A DNA stretch of 64,000 nucleotides, taken from Arbacia lixula. Its lineage: Eukaryota; Echinodermata; Echinoidea; Arbacioida; Arbaciidae. Below the pieces are notes generated by a model that was not told where the DNA came from, did no database searches, and saw only the letters and a program-made list of their open reading frames with translations. Of this stretch, positions 1-11,626 are shown one piece after another. Where the stretch lies: NCBI GenBank assembly GCA_963669155.1, contig OZ022588.1:10924067-10988066 (forward strand), given 5' to 3'. Both the position numbers and the translations under genes were made by a program. How positions within the stretch are numbered: the stretch's first letter is position 1; every line of letters begins with the position of its first letter.

Positions 1-1207
1 TATAAATAAAATGAATTAAATGATGCAAATACTACTACAATATGGAATGAAAGAAAGTACTGTATGAATTAAATAAATAAAATGGTGTGAATATTACAAT
101 ATGGAATGAAAGAAAGTACTGTATAAATAAAATAAATGAAATGGTATAAATACTACAATATGGAATGAAAGAAAGTACTGTATAAATAAAATGAATAAAA
201 TGGTGTCAATACTACAACATGGAATGAAAGAAAGTACTGTATAAATAAAATAAACAAAATGGTGTAAATACTACAACATGGAATGAAAGAAAGTACTGTA
301 TAAATAAAACAAATAAAAGGGTGTAAATACTACAATATGGAATGAAAGAAAGTACTGTATAAATAAAACAAATGAAATGGTTTAAATACTTCATTATGGA
401 ATGAAAGAAAGTACTGTCTGTATAAATAAAATACATGTAAATAAAATGGTGTAAATACTACAATATGGATTGACAGAAAGTACTGTATAAATAAAATAAA
501 TAAAATGGTGTAAATACTACAATATGGAATGAAAGAAAGTACTGTATAAATAAAATGAATAAAATGGTGTAAATACTACAATATGGGATTGTAGAATTAC
601 TGTATAAATGAAATAAATAAAATGGTGTAAATACTACAATATGGAATGAAAGAAAGTACTGTATAAATAAAATGAATTAAATGATGCAAATACTACTACA
701 ATATGGAATGAAAGAAAGTACTGTATGAATTAAATAAATAAAATGGTGTGAATATTACAATATGGAATGAAAGAAAGTACTGTATAAATAAAATAAATGA
801 AATGGTATAAATACTACAATATGGAATGAAAGAAAGTACTGTATAAATAAAATGAATAAAATGGTGTCAATACTACAACATGGAATGAAAGAAAGTACTG
901 TATAAATAAAATAAACAAAATGGTGTAAATACTACAACATGGAATGAAAGAAAGTACTGTATAAATAAAACAAATAAAAGGGTGTAAATACTACTATATG
1001 GAATGAAAGAAAGTACTGTATAAATAAAACAAATGAAATGGTTTAAATACTACAATATGGAATGAAAGAAAGTTCTGTATAAATAAAATAGATAAAATGG
1101 TGTAAATACTACAATATGGAATGAAAGAAAGTACTGTATAAATAAAATAAATACCGGTAAAATGGTGTAAATACTCCAATATGGAATGAAAGAAAGTACT
1201 GTATAAA
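1..1207. repeat. 60-bp AT-rich minisatellite with 661-bp higher-order unit
   Basis: About 20 copies of a unit containing TGGAATGAAAGAAAGTACTG and TAAATAAAATG. The array reaches the window edge and so may be longer. Bases 1 to about 400 recur almost unchanged at 662 to about 1060, an offset of 661 bp or 11 units, with only a few differences. This marks a recent block duplication within the array. Minus-strand open frames here are repeat artefacts. Confidence 0.95.
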
Positions 1208-1864
1208 AACTTCCCCCTCAATATGAGAATTAGAAACAGAATAATAGGGATTGCAAGATTTCAAAGAGGGTCCTGTAGGCTTAGAGACTGGAGATTGCTG
1301 TCCACACCAAAGTACATGCATTGGTGCTAGCAAGACTGTATATGAATGTAGACTGTTGTCGTTAGTCACTACGAATAAGGGGTCGGGGAGGGTGGAGGGG
1401 CGAATGTACAGAAGGATATTTTTTTTGCCTGAAAAGGTTTACAAAGCTTCAACTGTGAGATTTTATGCCTTAAACTGTTAGGTTTTATATCCTACATAGA
1501 TTGAATCCTGTATAGTGTTTGTTTCAAACAGCATCATCTGACCAAATATATTTCAACCATGATGTTGCGTGACGTCAGACCTCGAAATATTTTTCACTAT
1601 ACCAATATTCTGACATCATTCTTTCAGAAAGTTGGATATTTTGCTATCGATATCCGTCGATCAAAAGCTTAATTTTTGTACTGAGCTTGCACATCCACCA
1701 CGGAGAAAGTTCGTCGATCAGTTGTGCATGTAAACATAAACAACAATGGCTGCATTTTTCGTCATTATTTACATCGTTTGCTTGTGTGACAAGGACAAAT
1801 CCAAATGAGCAATTGTGGTAAGTTGACATCTCATTTTCCCTCTTGTAATAATTGTAGGATATAA

Positions 1865-1998
1865 ATCAAATATACCATACACTATTTTCGAAGTACCAAG
1901 TGAAATTATGGATTCCTTGGTGGCAGGAATAGTAGTATTCCTGCCACCTTGAAATCCATAATTTCACTGGAACTTCCAAGTGCATGGTATATTTGATA
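1865..1998. mobile_element. Small fold-back element
   Basis: About 130 bp whose halves are inverted copies: ATCAAATATACCAT at the left pairs with ATGGTATATTTGAT at the right, and CCAAGTGAAATTATGGATT pairs with AATCCATAATTTCACTGG near the centre. It resembles a MITE; no target duplication identified. Confidence 0.75.
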
Positions 1999-2104
1999 CA
2001 TGCCTAGTTTCATAACTTTTGTAAAAGAGTACCTTTCCTTCCAGAATTGGTGTGTGGTGACTGGAATTACATCATCCATATTGTAGTAATGTAGGGATTA
2101 CCCT

Positions 2105-2960
2105 GAACTTCTTTTTTATTAAAGGGTTACTAAATTAGAAAAATTAGTTCCCACTAATCTTTGTAAATTTATCCACTAAAAATGAATTTCACATTTGTTT
2201 GCAGCAATAAAGTCTCATTTTGATGATAATTTGAAAAAAACGCACGCCTCCAGTGACGTCAGAGAAGTCAAAATGCCATAGATTGTACGGAAGTCAACAA
2301 TAGACAAATTTGGGTGTTTCAAAACAGCTTTCCAAACCCCATAATCAAAGTACCTTTGCGTTATCAACTCCCTGAAATGCGATAAACGCAAAGCTGTTTT
2401 GAAAGGACTTTAAACCACTTGTTTCCGTACACACATCGATCGCACACTATTGTACTACAGTGCACGTGTAACAGCGCAGTAGAGCTGCGCAGTGACAAGG
2501 CCGGTTTGCGACTTGGGCGCTTGAGTTGATAAATGCACCCATCTTTTAAACGCGTTCGAAAAGGCCTTTGGGAACGCGTTCGTAAAGGCCTTTGGGAATA
2601 CGTTTCAAATTCTGAAACGATAAACACGCCCACTGATCGCACACTGTCTGGACAGTCTGGGCCACAAAAAATATCCATTTAGCCACCTGGATCAAATGCT
2701 CAAGTGACCATGATGGCCACCTTATTACAGGGTTACTAAATTAGAAAAATAGGTTCCCACTAAACGCGTTTGAGCCAGAAACGCGTTTAGGATCGCACAA
2801 ATTTGCGTGTTTCAAAACAGCTTTCCGAACCCCATAATCAAAACACCTTTGCGTTTATCAACTCCCTGAAACACGTTTAAAAAAATTTAATCGTGTATGG
2901 AAACCTTAATTCTACCAAAAGAAGAGTTGATAAACACGCCCAGTGATTGTATGGGGGCCA
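2105..2960. repeat. Diverged pair of complex repeats with internal hairpin
   Basis: Blocks at about 2121-2400 recur at about 2716-2890. Shared words include GGGTTACTAAATTAGAAAAA and CTTTGCGTT..TCAACTCCCTG. The first copy contains an inverted pair TTTCAAAACAGCTTT (2319) and AAAGCTGTTTTGAAA (2391). Probably remnants of a transposable element; family not recognised. Confidence 0.55.
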
Positions 2961-3516
2961 ATTGGTCCACTGATGCAAGATTTTCAGGTGGACCAACGGT
3001 GTTACAGGTGGCCATTGGGGCTCGGGGCACTGTGAGCCCTTAACATGCCACAAGTGGATTATGTCACCATCAATGCACACAAATCACATTAGAACATTAT
3101 TTTTCTGGCATACAAAGGATGAAGGGGGAGCCCACACAGTGCTTTAAAATCTAGAAAAAGAGCATTTGCTGGACCTGGGCCCTCTTGCACTACAAGTTTT
3201 GATTGATTGTAAGTCCGAAAATTAGACACAACTCCTTCAAATTAAACGCAACTTTGCGTTAAATCACAACTCTATGTGTAATGTGCGATAAGTATTAAAA
3301 CAAGTTGAGTTAGAGATTTGCGTTGAATGCAAGTTTGCATTTAATCATAACTTTATTTTAGTGCAAGACGGCCCTGTCCTGATAAAGTGGACTTGACTGT
3401 ACATGTCTTGGGTTACTCACTGTATGGTGTATGATTGGTGTGGTGTCAGAACTCACACGTATCCTCATCGCTTCTACAAACATTCAATATCAGGTTCAGC
3501 ACACCCATTATATTAA
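2961..3516. other. Gene-free stretch
   Basis: No convincing gene. Around 3230-3360 there are short repeated phrases built on GCGTT/AAATCACAACT that suggest decayed repeat DNA. Confidence 0.4.
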
Positions 3517-3881
3517 AGGGCATATACTGTACTGGAAAGGCACAAAAGCCTTCAAAATGTAATTGTTAGCAATCTTCTTGCCAATGGTCTTAAATTCATG
3601 TATTGTCTAGTTTAGAAGCTTGCTGAAAGTTATTTGCCCTCAAATGATCTACATTTTGAGTAATGAGTGATTAAATCACAAATCCTCCAAATGTTCGGGC
3701 CGAACATTTTAAGGATTTAATGATTAATCATTAATTACTCCATGTGTGGATCATTTGAGGGCAAATAACTTTCAGCAAGCTTCTAAACTAGACAATACAT
3801 GAATTTAAGACCATTGGCAAGAAGATTGCTAACAATTACATTTTGAAGGCTTTTGTGCCTTTCCAGTACAGTATATGCCCT
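3517..3881. mobile_element. TTAA-flanked fold-back element, copy 1
   Basis: 365 bp and inverted along its whole length. It begins AGGGCATATACTGTACTGG and ends CAGTACAGTATATGCCCT, with a TTAA on each side (3513-3516, 3882-3885). The centre is the palindrome ATGTTCGGGCCGAACAT. TTAA targets are characteristic of the piggyBac superfamily, so a non-autonomous piggyBac-like MITE is likely. Two further copies lie at 7109 and 25942. Confidence 0.85.
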
Positions 3882-4164
3882 TTAAAGCAGCATGAATATG
3901 ATACTGCCTGGCTGTGCATGCAGCCAGCGGTATGGGCAGCCACGGCCCATTTGAGCCAGTCTGATAATTCATCATTGCTTGGTTACTCCAGTAGGCTGAT
4001 GAATTCCCGTCTTCTCCTTTCTCATACTTGACTTGAGGATGATCACCAATGGGTTCCAGCCCAGCCAGGCAGTGTTCACACTGTCATACGTGGGCATGTA
4101 TGATTTATGTACATGTAGAAGGGAGGTATGAGAAAGGTGTGTTTACATGGGGATGTGAGGCCGC

Positions 4165-4500
4165 GTTCTCTCTCTGTTTCTGTCTCTCCCTCTCTCCGAC
4201 AACTCTGTCTCTGTCTGTTTCTCTGTCTCTATCTCTTCTCTCCCTCACTCTCTCTGTCTCTGTCTCTCTATCTCGTTCTCTCCATTGTAAAATATAAATG
4301 TACTTTCTTTGTGTTTTTAAAAATCACGGCCCTTCTGAAAAGCAGGCTTACTGGCTGATATCAGGCTCCCGTGCATAAATAAAACGTAATCAAATCAAAT
4401 GAAAAAAAGCTCTATCTCTTTCTGTTTCTTTCTGTATGTGTCTCTCTGTCTCCTTTTCTCTCTTTCTTTGTTTCTCTGTCTATCTCTGTCTCTCTCTGTC
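4165..4500. repeat. CT-rich low-complexity tracts
   Basis: TCTCTGT/CTCTCTC tracts at 4165-4285 and 4410-4502. They produce Ser/Leu-rich open frames that are not genes. An (AATC)-type tail follows TAAATAAAACG at about 4375. Confidence 0.85.
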
Positions 4501-4939
4501 ACTGTCGCTACACGACTCAACACATCCATTCCATAGCAGTTTTACGTTTAATCGGTCAGGAATTCGGCTTTGTGTTCCAAATACTCTCCGTTGTCGTTTC
4601 AGACAGTCATTTGTTCCAAACTCCATACATGTATTTAATGGAAATGCTAGAAGATTGTAGGATAGTAAGCTGTTTTCGTAATGTATTCATAATTTTCCCG
4701 TAACTACCTCGTGACATGTTATTACATTCACCTGTATTTCGTGATTCAGTTTTAATTACAGTAATTGAACACACTTTGAATATATTGGTTGTTGCTACTC
4801 GGACAGACCTGGGACAGGCTTTGGGGTTACCATTGGTACCATATTGTTTGAAGAACATGAACAAAATTTGCATACAGGTACATGAAAAATTAATGAGCAA
4901 CCTTTCAGTGGCGAGGCACTGGGTTTGGGGTTTTATACT

Positions 4940-5131
4940 GTAATCAGCTTTGCTCTTAGAAACTAGCCCTGCATGAATTTAACAAGATCTAATAACCTTC
5001 TCAGTATTATTACCTGTAATGTGTAATGTTCTGTTTTTATAGGGACTTCAGGATGTTTCTCTCCCTCCTGTATTTTCTGTATTTTTATAAAGACAATAAA
5101 AGTGAATCTTGAATCTTAAATCTTGAAATCT
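4940..5131 (+). mobile_element. Probable LINE 3' end
   Basis: AATAAAAGTGAATCTTGAATC followed by TTAAATCTTG ends in tandem TTGAATC-like units. Such short tandem tails are typical of CR1/L2-type LINEs. Only the 3' end is recognisable; the upstream limit is a guess. Confidence 0.4.
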
Positions 5132-5740
5132 CTTTCTCATGACCAATATCTATGCAGCTAGGTCCGTCTAGATCACAATTTATTTCTATCTCGCTCTATA
5201 TCTCTATGTCTATCCATCTATGCATCTATCTATCTATGTATATATCTATCTGTATCTATCTATCAATCTATAAACCAAGGGACTGTGTCATAAAAGCGAG
5301 AAAGAAAAATCTAGTTTCTTTCCTGAGGTGGAAAATCACCAGTATCAAGCTCAAGGCGGTAAGCAGGAATAGCAGCTACCGCTCCATTGGGAACACGGCT
5401 TGAAGAATTTTGAGTGGTGGAGACGAGCCGTCCCTAAAGAGGGCGCATGAATAATGCAATGATGGAAGATGAAACATAACAGCTAGTACAGCAGCCCACG
5501 GGCAGGCTTCTGTTATATTTGAAGAAATGATGCTCAAATCATTTTTGGTTGTTCTGAGTGCACTGGGTAGGGATTGCATTATTCAAAAGCCACTACAGGT
5601 AAGATGATGGAAGGTGGTGGGGGGGGGGGGGGGGGGCTGCTTTAATTGTGCCATAAATGTTGTTCCTACAAAGAGTAGAGGAGCATGCATGCAGTGAGGA
5701 AAAGAATTGTGAAGTTGATACCACTTACACTCAAGCCCAC

Positions 5741-5785
<45 letters not shown>

Positions 5786-6012
5786 AGAGTGTGTGAGTGA
5801 GACAGAAGAGCGAGAGAAAGAAAACTGTAATTGACTTGAGATTTCCATAGAGGAATATACATAATTGGATGAAAGACACAAGGGTAATACATGTAAGAAG
5901 AACAGTTAACTACATGAATTCCATGAATAGTAATGCTTTATTGAAAAGTACATGTACACGGAGCGGTGTTGATTTCATGTAGTATGAACACAATGGACAA
6001 ACCTCTTGGTAT
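5132..6012. other. Gene-free stretch with TCTA and GA microsatellites
   Basis: It contains CTAT/CTATCTAT-rich sequence at 5170-5270, a G run at 5617-5635 and (GA)n at 5748-5790. No coding region supported. Confidence 0.6.
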
Positions 6013-6267
6013 ACAGAGTGAGTCAGAAAAAATGTCCCACTTTTGTAAAGTTGAATTGTTTAAAATATGAATATATAATCATTAGTTTCATGATATGTCT
6101 TGATAGAGGTATCCTCCCAGTACATTCAGGTACCATTTTCATTTGATCCCCTGCACGCATGACTGAACAGTGGACAATCTTTAGAAGACTGTCAGATCTC
6201 ACTTGCGCCAAGTTACAGGGTGGGGAATAAAACACTCTTTTGAACAAAGACAGTCCGACAGACTGAA

Positions 6268-6395
6268 ACACACACACACACACACACACGTACGCACACA
6301 CACGCACACGCACTGGCAGACCCACTCAAAAATGCACTCACAAGCACACCCACATGCACACAGACACACACACACAGACACAGACACACAAGCAC
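6268..6395. repeat. CA-rich microsatellite
   Basis: Interrupted (CA)n with CACG and CAGA variants. It creates open frames on both strands that are not genes. Confidence 0.95.
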
Positions 6396-6436
6396 ACAAT
6401 TGCTGCAAACATCGGTGAATAAAAACACAAACAATT

Positions 6437-6479
6437 CAAAGGGAATTTCTGTATTTGACAAATACAGAAATTCCCTTTG
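6437..6479. repeat. Near-perfect palindrome inside mariner relic
   Basis: Two perfectly complementary 21-base arms (CAAAGGGAATTTCTGTATTTG and its complement) are separated by one base. It sits between the CA microsatellite and the transposase stop. Confidence 0.9.
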
Positions 6480-6597
6480 TTGAGGTAATTTATTGTGGTA
6501 CATCAATTAATCTGTTTCCCCCAAAGTTCTCCATGGTCTCCATCCTCCGTACTCAATCCTCGACATGTCCGCCATTTCTCCTGATGCACAGTTGTGC

Positions 6598-7060
6598 TCA
6601 GCGAAGCATTCCTTGACAAGCTCGCCAAATCAGGTTTCCATCTTGGCGTACCACGTCTGTCTCGTCCAAGATTCTCCTCCGAAGCTCCTCGATGTTTGCA
6701 GGTGGGCTGCTGAAGATCCTTGACTTCAAGTGACCCCACAAGAAGAAGTCGAGAGGAGTGAGATCCGGTGATCTTGGGGGCCACTCAACCTCCTCATTCA
6801 GCGAAATCACCCTGTTGCCAAAGAGCTTATGTAGGCGGTCAGTTATGATCCTTCGCCTGTGTGCTGGAGCACCATCTTGTGCCCACCAAAGACGCCTGAA
6901 TTGACCGTTTCGTTGACGCGCGAATCGTGGCATCTGGTCCAGGGTAGGAACAACCTGGTCGTTGATCATGTTCAGGTAACATTCTCCGTTCACATTCTGG
7001 TCAAGGAAATACGGCCCAAGGAGTGTTCCATTCCCGACAAGGCTAGACCAGACTAGACCA
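6598..7060 (-). pseudogene. Tc1/mariner superfamily transposase fragment (DD41D type)
   Basis: The minus strand encodes the C-terminal half of a transposase. Visible landmarks are WWAQDGAPAH (second catalytic Asp) and EWPPRSPDLTPLDFFLWGHL (third catalytic Asp in LDF). I count 41 residues between these two Asp residues, the spacing reported for the DD41D (visitor/VS) group. The frame continues upstream without a Met (VGNGTLLGPYFLDQNVNG) to about 7060, where it runs into repeats of an AGACCAGACTAG-like unit and then a separate fold-back element. The N-terminal DNA-binding domain and the first catalytic Asp are missing, so the copy is dead. The C-terminal end with its stop appears intact. Confidence 0.85.
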
Positions 7061-7108
7061 GACCAGACTAGACTAGACCAGGTCTCTGGGGATTCGCTGG
7101 AACTTTAA

Positions 7109-7473
7109 AGGGAATATACTGTACTGGGAAGGCAAAAAAGCCTTCAAAAGGTAATTGTTAGCAATCTTCTTGCCAATGGTCTTAAATTCATGTATTGACC
7201 ATTTTAGAAGCTTGCTGAAAGTTATTTGCCCTCAAATGATCTGCATTTGGAGTATTGAGTGATTAAATCACAAATCCTCAAAATGTTCGGCCCGAACATT
7301 TTGAGGTTTCAATCATTAATCATTAATTACTCCATATGTGGATCATTTCAGGGCAAATAACTTTCAGCAAGCTTCTAAAATGGTCAATACATGAATTTAA
7401 GACCATTGGCAAGAAGATTGCTAACAATTACCTTTTGAAGGCTTTTTTGCCTTCCCAGTACAGTGTATGCCCT
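7109..7473. mobile_element. TTAA-flanked fold-back element, copy 2
   Basis: 365 bp, same structure as the copy at 3517, with TTAA at 7105-7108 and 7474-7477. It abuts the broken end of the mariner relic, so the two insertions may be linked to the rearrangement there. Confidence 0.85.
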
Positions 7474-8320
7474 TTAAACAGGTTTGATATTTTTAAAAAC
7501 ATTTTCAAGTCTCCAGCAGGTCTCAGCGACATCCCTGTGACGTCTCTGCGATGTCACGGCGATGGACATTGCCCGTGACTGGGGAATCGTTTTTGAAACC
7601 TGCTTGAGATCGAGGATACTGAGGAGAAAAGTGTGTATGATAGATGAATGTGTAGATGTAGGTATATATTGGAAAAGGTCGCGGCGACGTTACCTTAGTG
7701 AAAATGCAAGCCATTTTCTGGGTCTCATGATTTGCTGTTGTGACTACCGCGACTGCTGCAACTGATTAGGTGATCCAGTCTGAAATTTGGAAAATTGAAA
7801 ACCTTGAACCAAATGCTACCTCAAATAAGAAATATATCAACATGTTTAACTTTTTGTCAACGAGCTTACTGAAGGTGTCATTCAATGCCAGTGTAACATT
7901 ACCTTTTTAAAGACTGATTCTGCTTCAAAAACTATGTAAGAGCATGAAAAAGACGGTGTTTCTTTTACCGAGTGTGACACAAGCGTGAAATTGTACATTT
8001 ACACTTACATTTGTAACATTATTAGTGTTTGGTAAGGCAAGGGGATACATATAAGTCATATTGCCTAAAATTTGACCATATGTGGCAAGAAAATAGGTTG
8101 TCTCTATTCACATCTTCCCCAGATATCTCCTTATCATACCTCAAAAATGTCATTTTTTGGCAGAAATATTTTCTCTTGAATACTCATTTATGCAGTTCTA
8201 AGCTGTGAGATAGCTGCTTGATTTGAATTCAATAATATTTAATTTGTGTACATGTAGGCTGATGACAATGTGTTATAGCATTATCAAATTCTGTTGCCTG
8301 CAAGCTAATAGCTGTGTGAT
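7474..8320. other. Gene-free stretch
   Basis: No convincing gene. At 7521-7577 there is an imperfect repeat of GCGACATC/GATGTCAC-like words. Confidence 0.4.
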
Positions 8321-8322
8321 TT

Positions 8323-9450
8323 TTATGCCTCCGCCACGAAGTGAGCGGAGGCATTATGTTTTCGGGTTGGTTGTCCCTTTGTCCGTACGTCACGAATCCA
8401 TTTAGGCAATATCTTTACCAGATTTGCTCCAAACTTGGTCCATGTGTGTATTGTATAAAAGAGTGTAAAATTGGGGTCAAATCTGATTGAGGTCAAAGGT
8501 CAAAGGTCAATGAACTTTGTGAAAAATTGCCCCAAATTGACCTTTTTCACATTAAATCCAAATCCAAAGATGCAGTTCTTATCAAACATGTACAAAGATG
8601 GGTCACTACTTGGGGGTAGACTGGTGACATTTTGGGTAAAATTCATGAAAGGTCAGAGGTCAACGGTCAATGAACTTTGTGAAAAAGCGCAAAAATTTGA
8701 CCCTTTTCCCAATATATCCAAGTCCAAGGATGCAGTTCTCATTAAACATGGTACACAAATGGATCACTACTTGGAGATAAAACGGTGACATTTTTGATAA
8801 AATACCTGAAAGGTCAAAGGTCAATGAACTTTGCCAAAATTGGCTAAAAACTGCCCCAAACTTTGTATTTTTCACAATAAATTCAAATCCAATGGCGCAT
8901 TTCCAAACAAGCATAGTGAAAAGATGGATCACTACTTGGGGGTAGACTGGTGACATTTTTGGTGAAATTCCTTATAGGTCAGAGATCAAAGGTCAATGAA
9001 CTTTGCCAAAATTGGCTATTTTTCACATTGAATCCAAATCTAATGTTTCAATTCAAACAAAACATGATACAGAGATGTGTCACTTCATGGGGGTAGACTG
9101 GTGAAAGTTTGGGTAAAATTCCTGAAAGGTCAGAGGTCAAAGGATTATAAACTTTGCCAAAATTTTGCTAAAAGTTGCCCCTAAATTGATATTTTTCACA
9201 ATAAATCCCAATCCAATAATGCAATTCAACCAAACATGGTACAGAGATGAATCACTTCATGAAGATAGACTGATGGCATATTTGATAAAATCCCTGAAAG
9301 TTCAGAGCTCAAAGGTAAACGAACCATGCCAGAATTGGCTAATTTTAAACAAACTTTAAACAGACAGTTTAGATTGTAAGTCAAAGAACTAAGATGTCAA
9401 AGGTCAATGAACATTGCCAAACTAGGCTAAACATGGAAAAACAAAATGAT
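8323..9450. repeat. Diverged ~165-bp repeat array rich in AGGTCA
   Basis: The left end carries an inverted pair ATGCCTCCGC / GCGGAGGCAT (8326-8354). A CTCCGCCACGAAG-type word like this is widespread in repeats of marine invertebrates. Then about six diverged units follow, each with GGTCAATGAACTTTG, a CACAATAAATCCAAATCC-like phrase and GATGGGTCACTACTTGGGGG. Position 8490-8509 holds three AGGTCA half-sites spaced by one base. Other units have one or two. Confidence 0.75.
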
Positions 9451-9933
9451 ACTTTCATTTCACATAGGAATTCAATGGAACATTGCCAACCAAAGAAATA
9501 GATTTTCTGAGAATAAATCTAAATATAGCTAGCAAAAAGGCGGAGGGATATTTATCGACGCGTGGCTGTCGAATTGCTCGTTTTTTTTTTAATGGAGTCG
9601 ATTTTATTGCATGCTCTGTCCTTGTTTCCAGAGGTAAAGAACAGGAAGTGTTGCTGAGCATTGTGAGTTCTTGCTCTAGCAAGAAATGGGCACCTTCATC
9701 TCACACTATTGTGCAAATTAAAGGCTTCTTGGTAAAGACTTTTGCGAAATGGCTGGAGTATTTAAGAATGATAAACCACTTCTCTTGGTTATTTTGACAG
9801 CTAGACTGGAAAATCTGGAAATGGGATTGCGTTGGTCGGTTGCAACTTGCAGTCTGCTTCTGGTATTAGTTTGTTGGGAGAAGACAATTTGGGAGAAGAC
9901 AGTGATGAAAGTGAGATGGGGCAGAGGAGATTG

Positions 9934-9937
9934 ATGG

Positions 9938-9977
<40 letters not shown>
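9934..9977. repeat. GA microsatellite
   Basis: Pure (GA)n of about 20 units. Confidence 0.95.
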
Positions 9978-9981
<4 letters not shown>

Positions 9982-10840
9982 ATGAAGTGGATGAACAACA
10001 TTACTTCCACCTTTTGACTTGGTGCCAATTTTGACACGTGGCACCATTATTATTTCATCTACAAACCTTTCACAAATGGATTATGCACTGAAGTACTAAG
10101 TCATTCATGCTGTTGATGGTTCCATTTTGTCTACAAGCATATCTGTTTGCATTAACAAAAAGTACACTTTGCATTGCTCTATTTATAACAATATATTGAT
10201 ATCTTATGTACAATTTGCACTTGATTAAGATTATTTCTTTCATACACAGATGATATTTTGAGACCATTTTCGCAGAAGAACGAAGAAGAACTTCGCAGGT
10301 GTGTTAATCTGATTTTTGTTTTGGCTAGAATCACTTCTTCACCGAGCATGCCCTTGCGCAGCTCATTGTGTGCAGTTTCAGGGCGAGCAGGGTTGCTTTT
10401 CCCTTTAAATGAGGAGGAATGAAATATCTGTTGAAAGAGGGAGAACAGAGTCAGTGATTTGTAGTACATGGTCCTTCCCATGTAGTCACCAGAAGATAAA
10501 TATCTGCAGTGGTAATTGCATTAAATGATCCTTCTTCCAAGTTCTAATAAGCATCACACATGTCAGCACATGTCTGTGTTGTTTCTCGCCCGCGACTGAT
10601 TAACTGCGCTTGGTTCACTGTACGCACACTCGCTATCTGTCTAGACCGGAGGGGGCCTTTCCTGAACGATTTATAGATTTCTCTCACCGGCCTGGGCTGG
10701 ACCTGAGCGGGCCGAGTTGGGATGGTGTTGTGATAGCAGCGATTGCTGCTCAATGCTTCTCCAAACAGGCAAGGAGGAAGTGCAGAGTCGGAGTGTGTGT
10801 GTGTGTGCACAACATGGTAGCAGCCGCAGGGGCTGTCCCA
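9978..10840. other. Gene-free stretch
   Basis: No supported exon. A CG-containing patch at 10580-10760 looks less repetitive but its open frames show no recognisable protein. Confidence 0.4.
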
Positions 10841-11440
10841 GCATGCAGTGCGTGTATCAGATGTTTAAAGGGGGGAACACATTAAACATGTATCCCAGAA
10901 TATGAAGCGTGTACATCAGTTGTTAAAAAAGGGATAACGTATCCCAACATGCAATGCGTGTATCGGTTGTTTAAAGAGGGTTAATGTATCCCAGCATGCA
11001 ATGTGTGTATCAGTTGTTTAAAGAGAGTTAATGTATCCCAGCATGCAATGCGTGTATCAGTTGTTTAAAGAGGGTTAATGTATCCCAACATGTAATGCGT
11101 ATTTGTTTAAAGAGGGTTAATGTATCCCAGCATACAATGCGTGTATCAGTTGTTTAAAGAGGGTTAATATACCCCAGCATGCAGTGTGTGTATCGGTTGG
11201 TTGAAGGGGAAAACACATTCAACATGTATCCGAGCATACACATACTGTACAATGCGTGTATCTGTTGTTTAAAGAGAGTTAATATATCCCATCATACATG
11301 TACTATGCATACATCAGTTGTTTGAAAGAAGGTTTATTGTATCCCAGCATGCAATGCATGTATCAGTTGTTTAAAGGGCGAAACACATTGAACATGTATG
11401 TATCCCATCATGCAATGGGTGTATCAGTTGTTTCAATTCT
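10840..11440. repeat. 47-bp minisatellite
   Basis: About 12 variable copies of a unit containing GTATCCCAGCATGCAATGCG and TGTATCAGTTGTTTAAAGAG. The central units are the most uniform; the edges are diverged and carry small insertions. Confidence 0.9.
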
Positions 11441-11626
11441 TTCCTGTCTGTTTAATCATAATCAGTAGTAATGGGGGTACCCCCCCCCCCCCCCACCCCT
11501 TGTTCCCGATGCATACTCTTGATACATTTTGCAAATCATCCCTTAAAGATACAGACATACAGTATAATGCAGTTATTGGATAAATGAATATGATTTATAT
11601 CATAAGAGGTGGCACTCTAGTCCCAT

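Larger units (their letters stand above)
6013..7083 (-). mobile_element. Truncated mariner-like element
   Basis: This covers the transposase fragment and its 3' non-coding part. A plausible terminal sequence, GAGTGAGTCAGAAAAAATG at about 6018, lies where the element's 3' end is expected. No matching inverted terminus was found on the other side, where the element is broken at about 7043-7083. A CA/CACG microsatellite (6268-6395) and a 21-bp-arm palindrome interrupt the 3' part. Confidence 0.6.
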
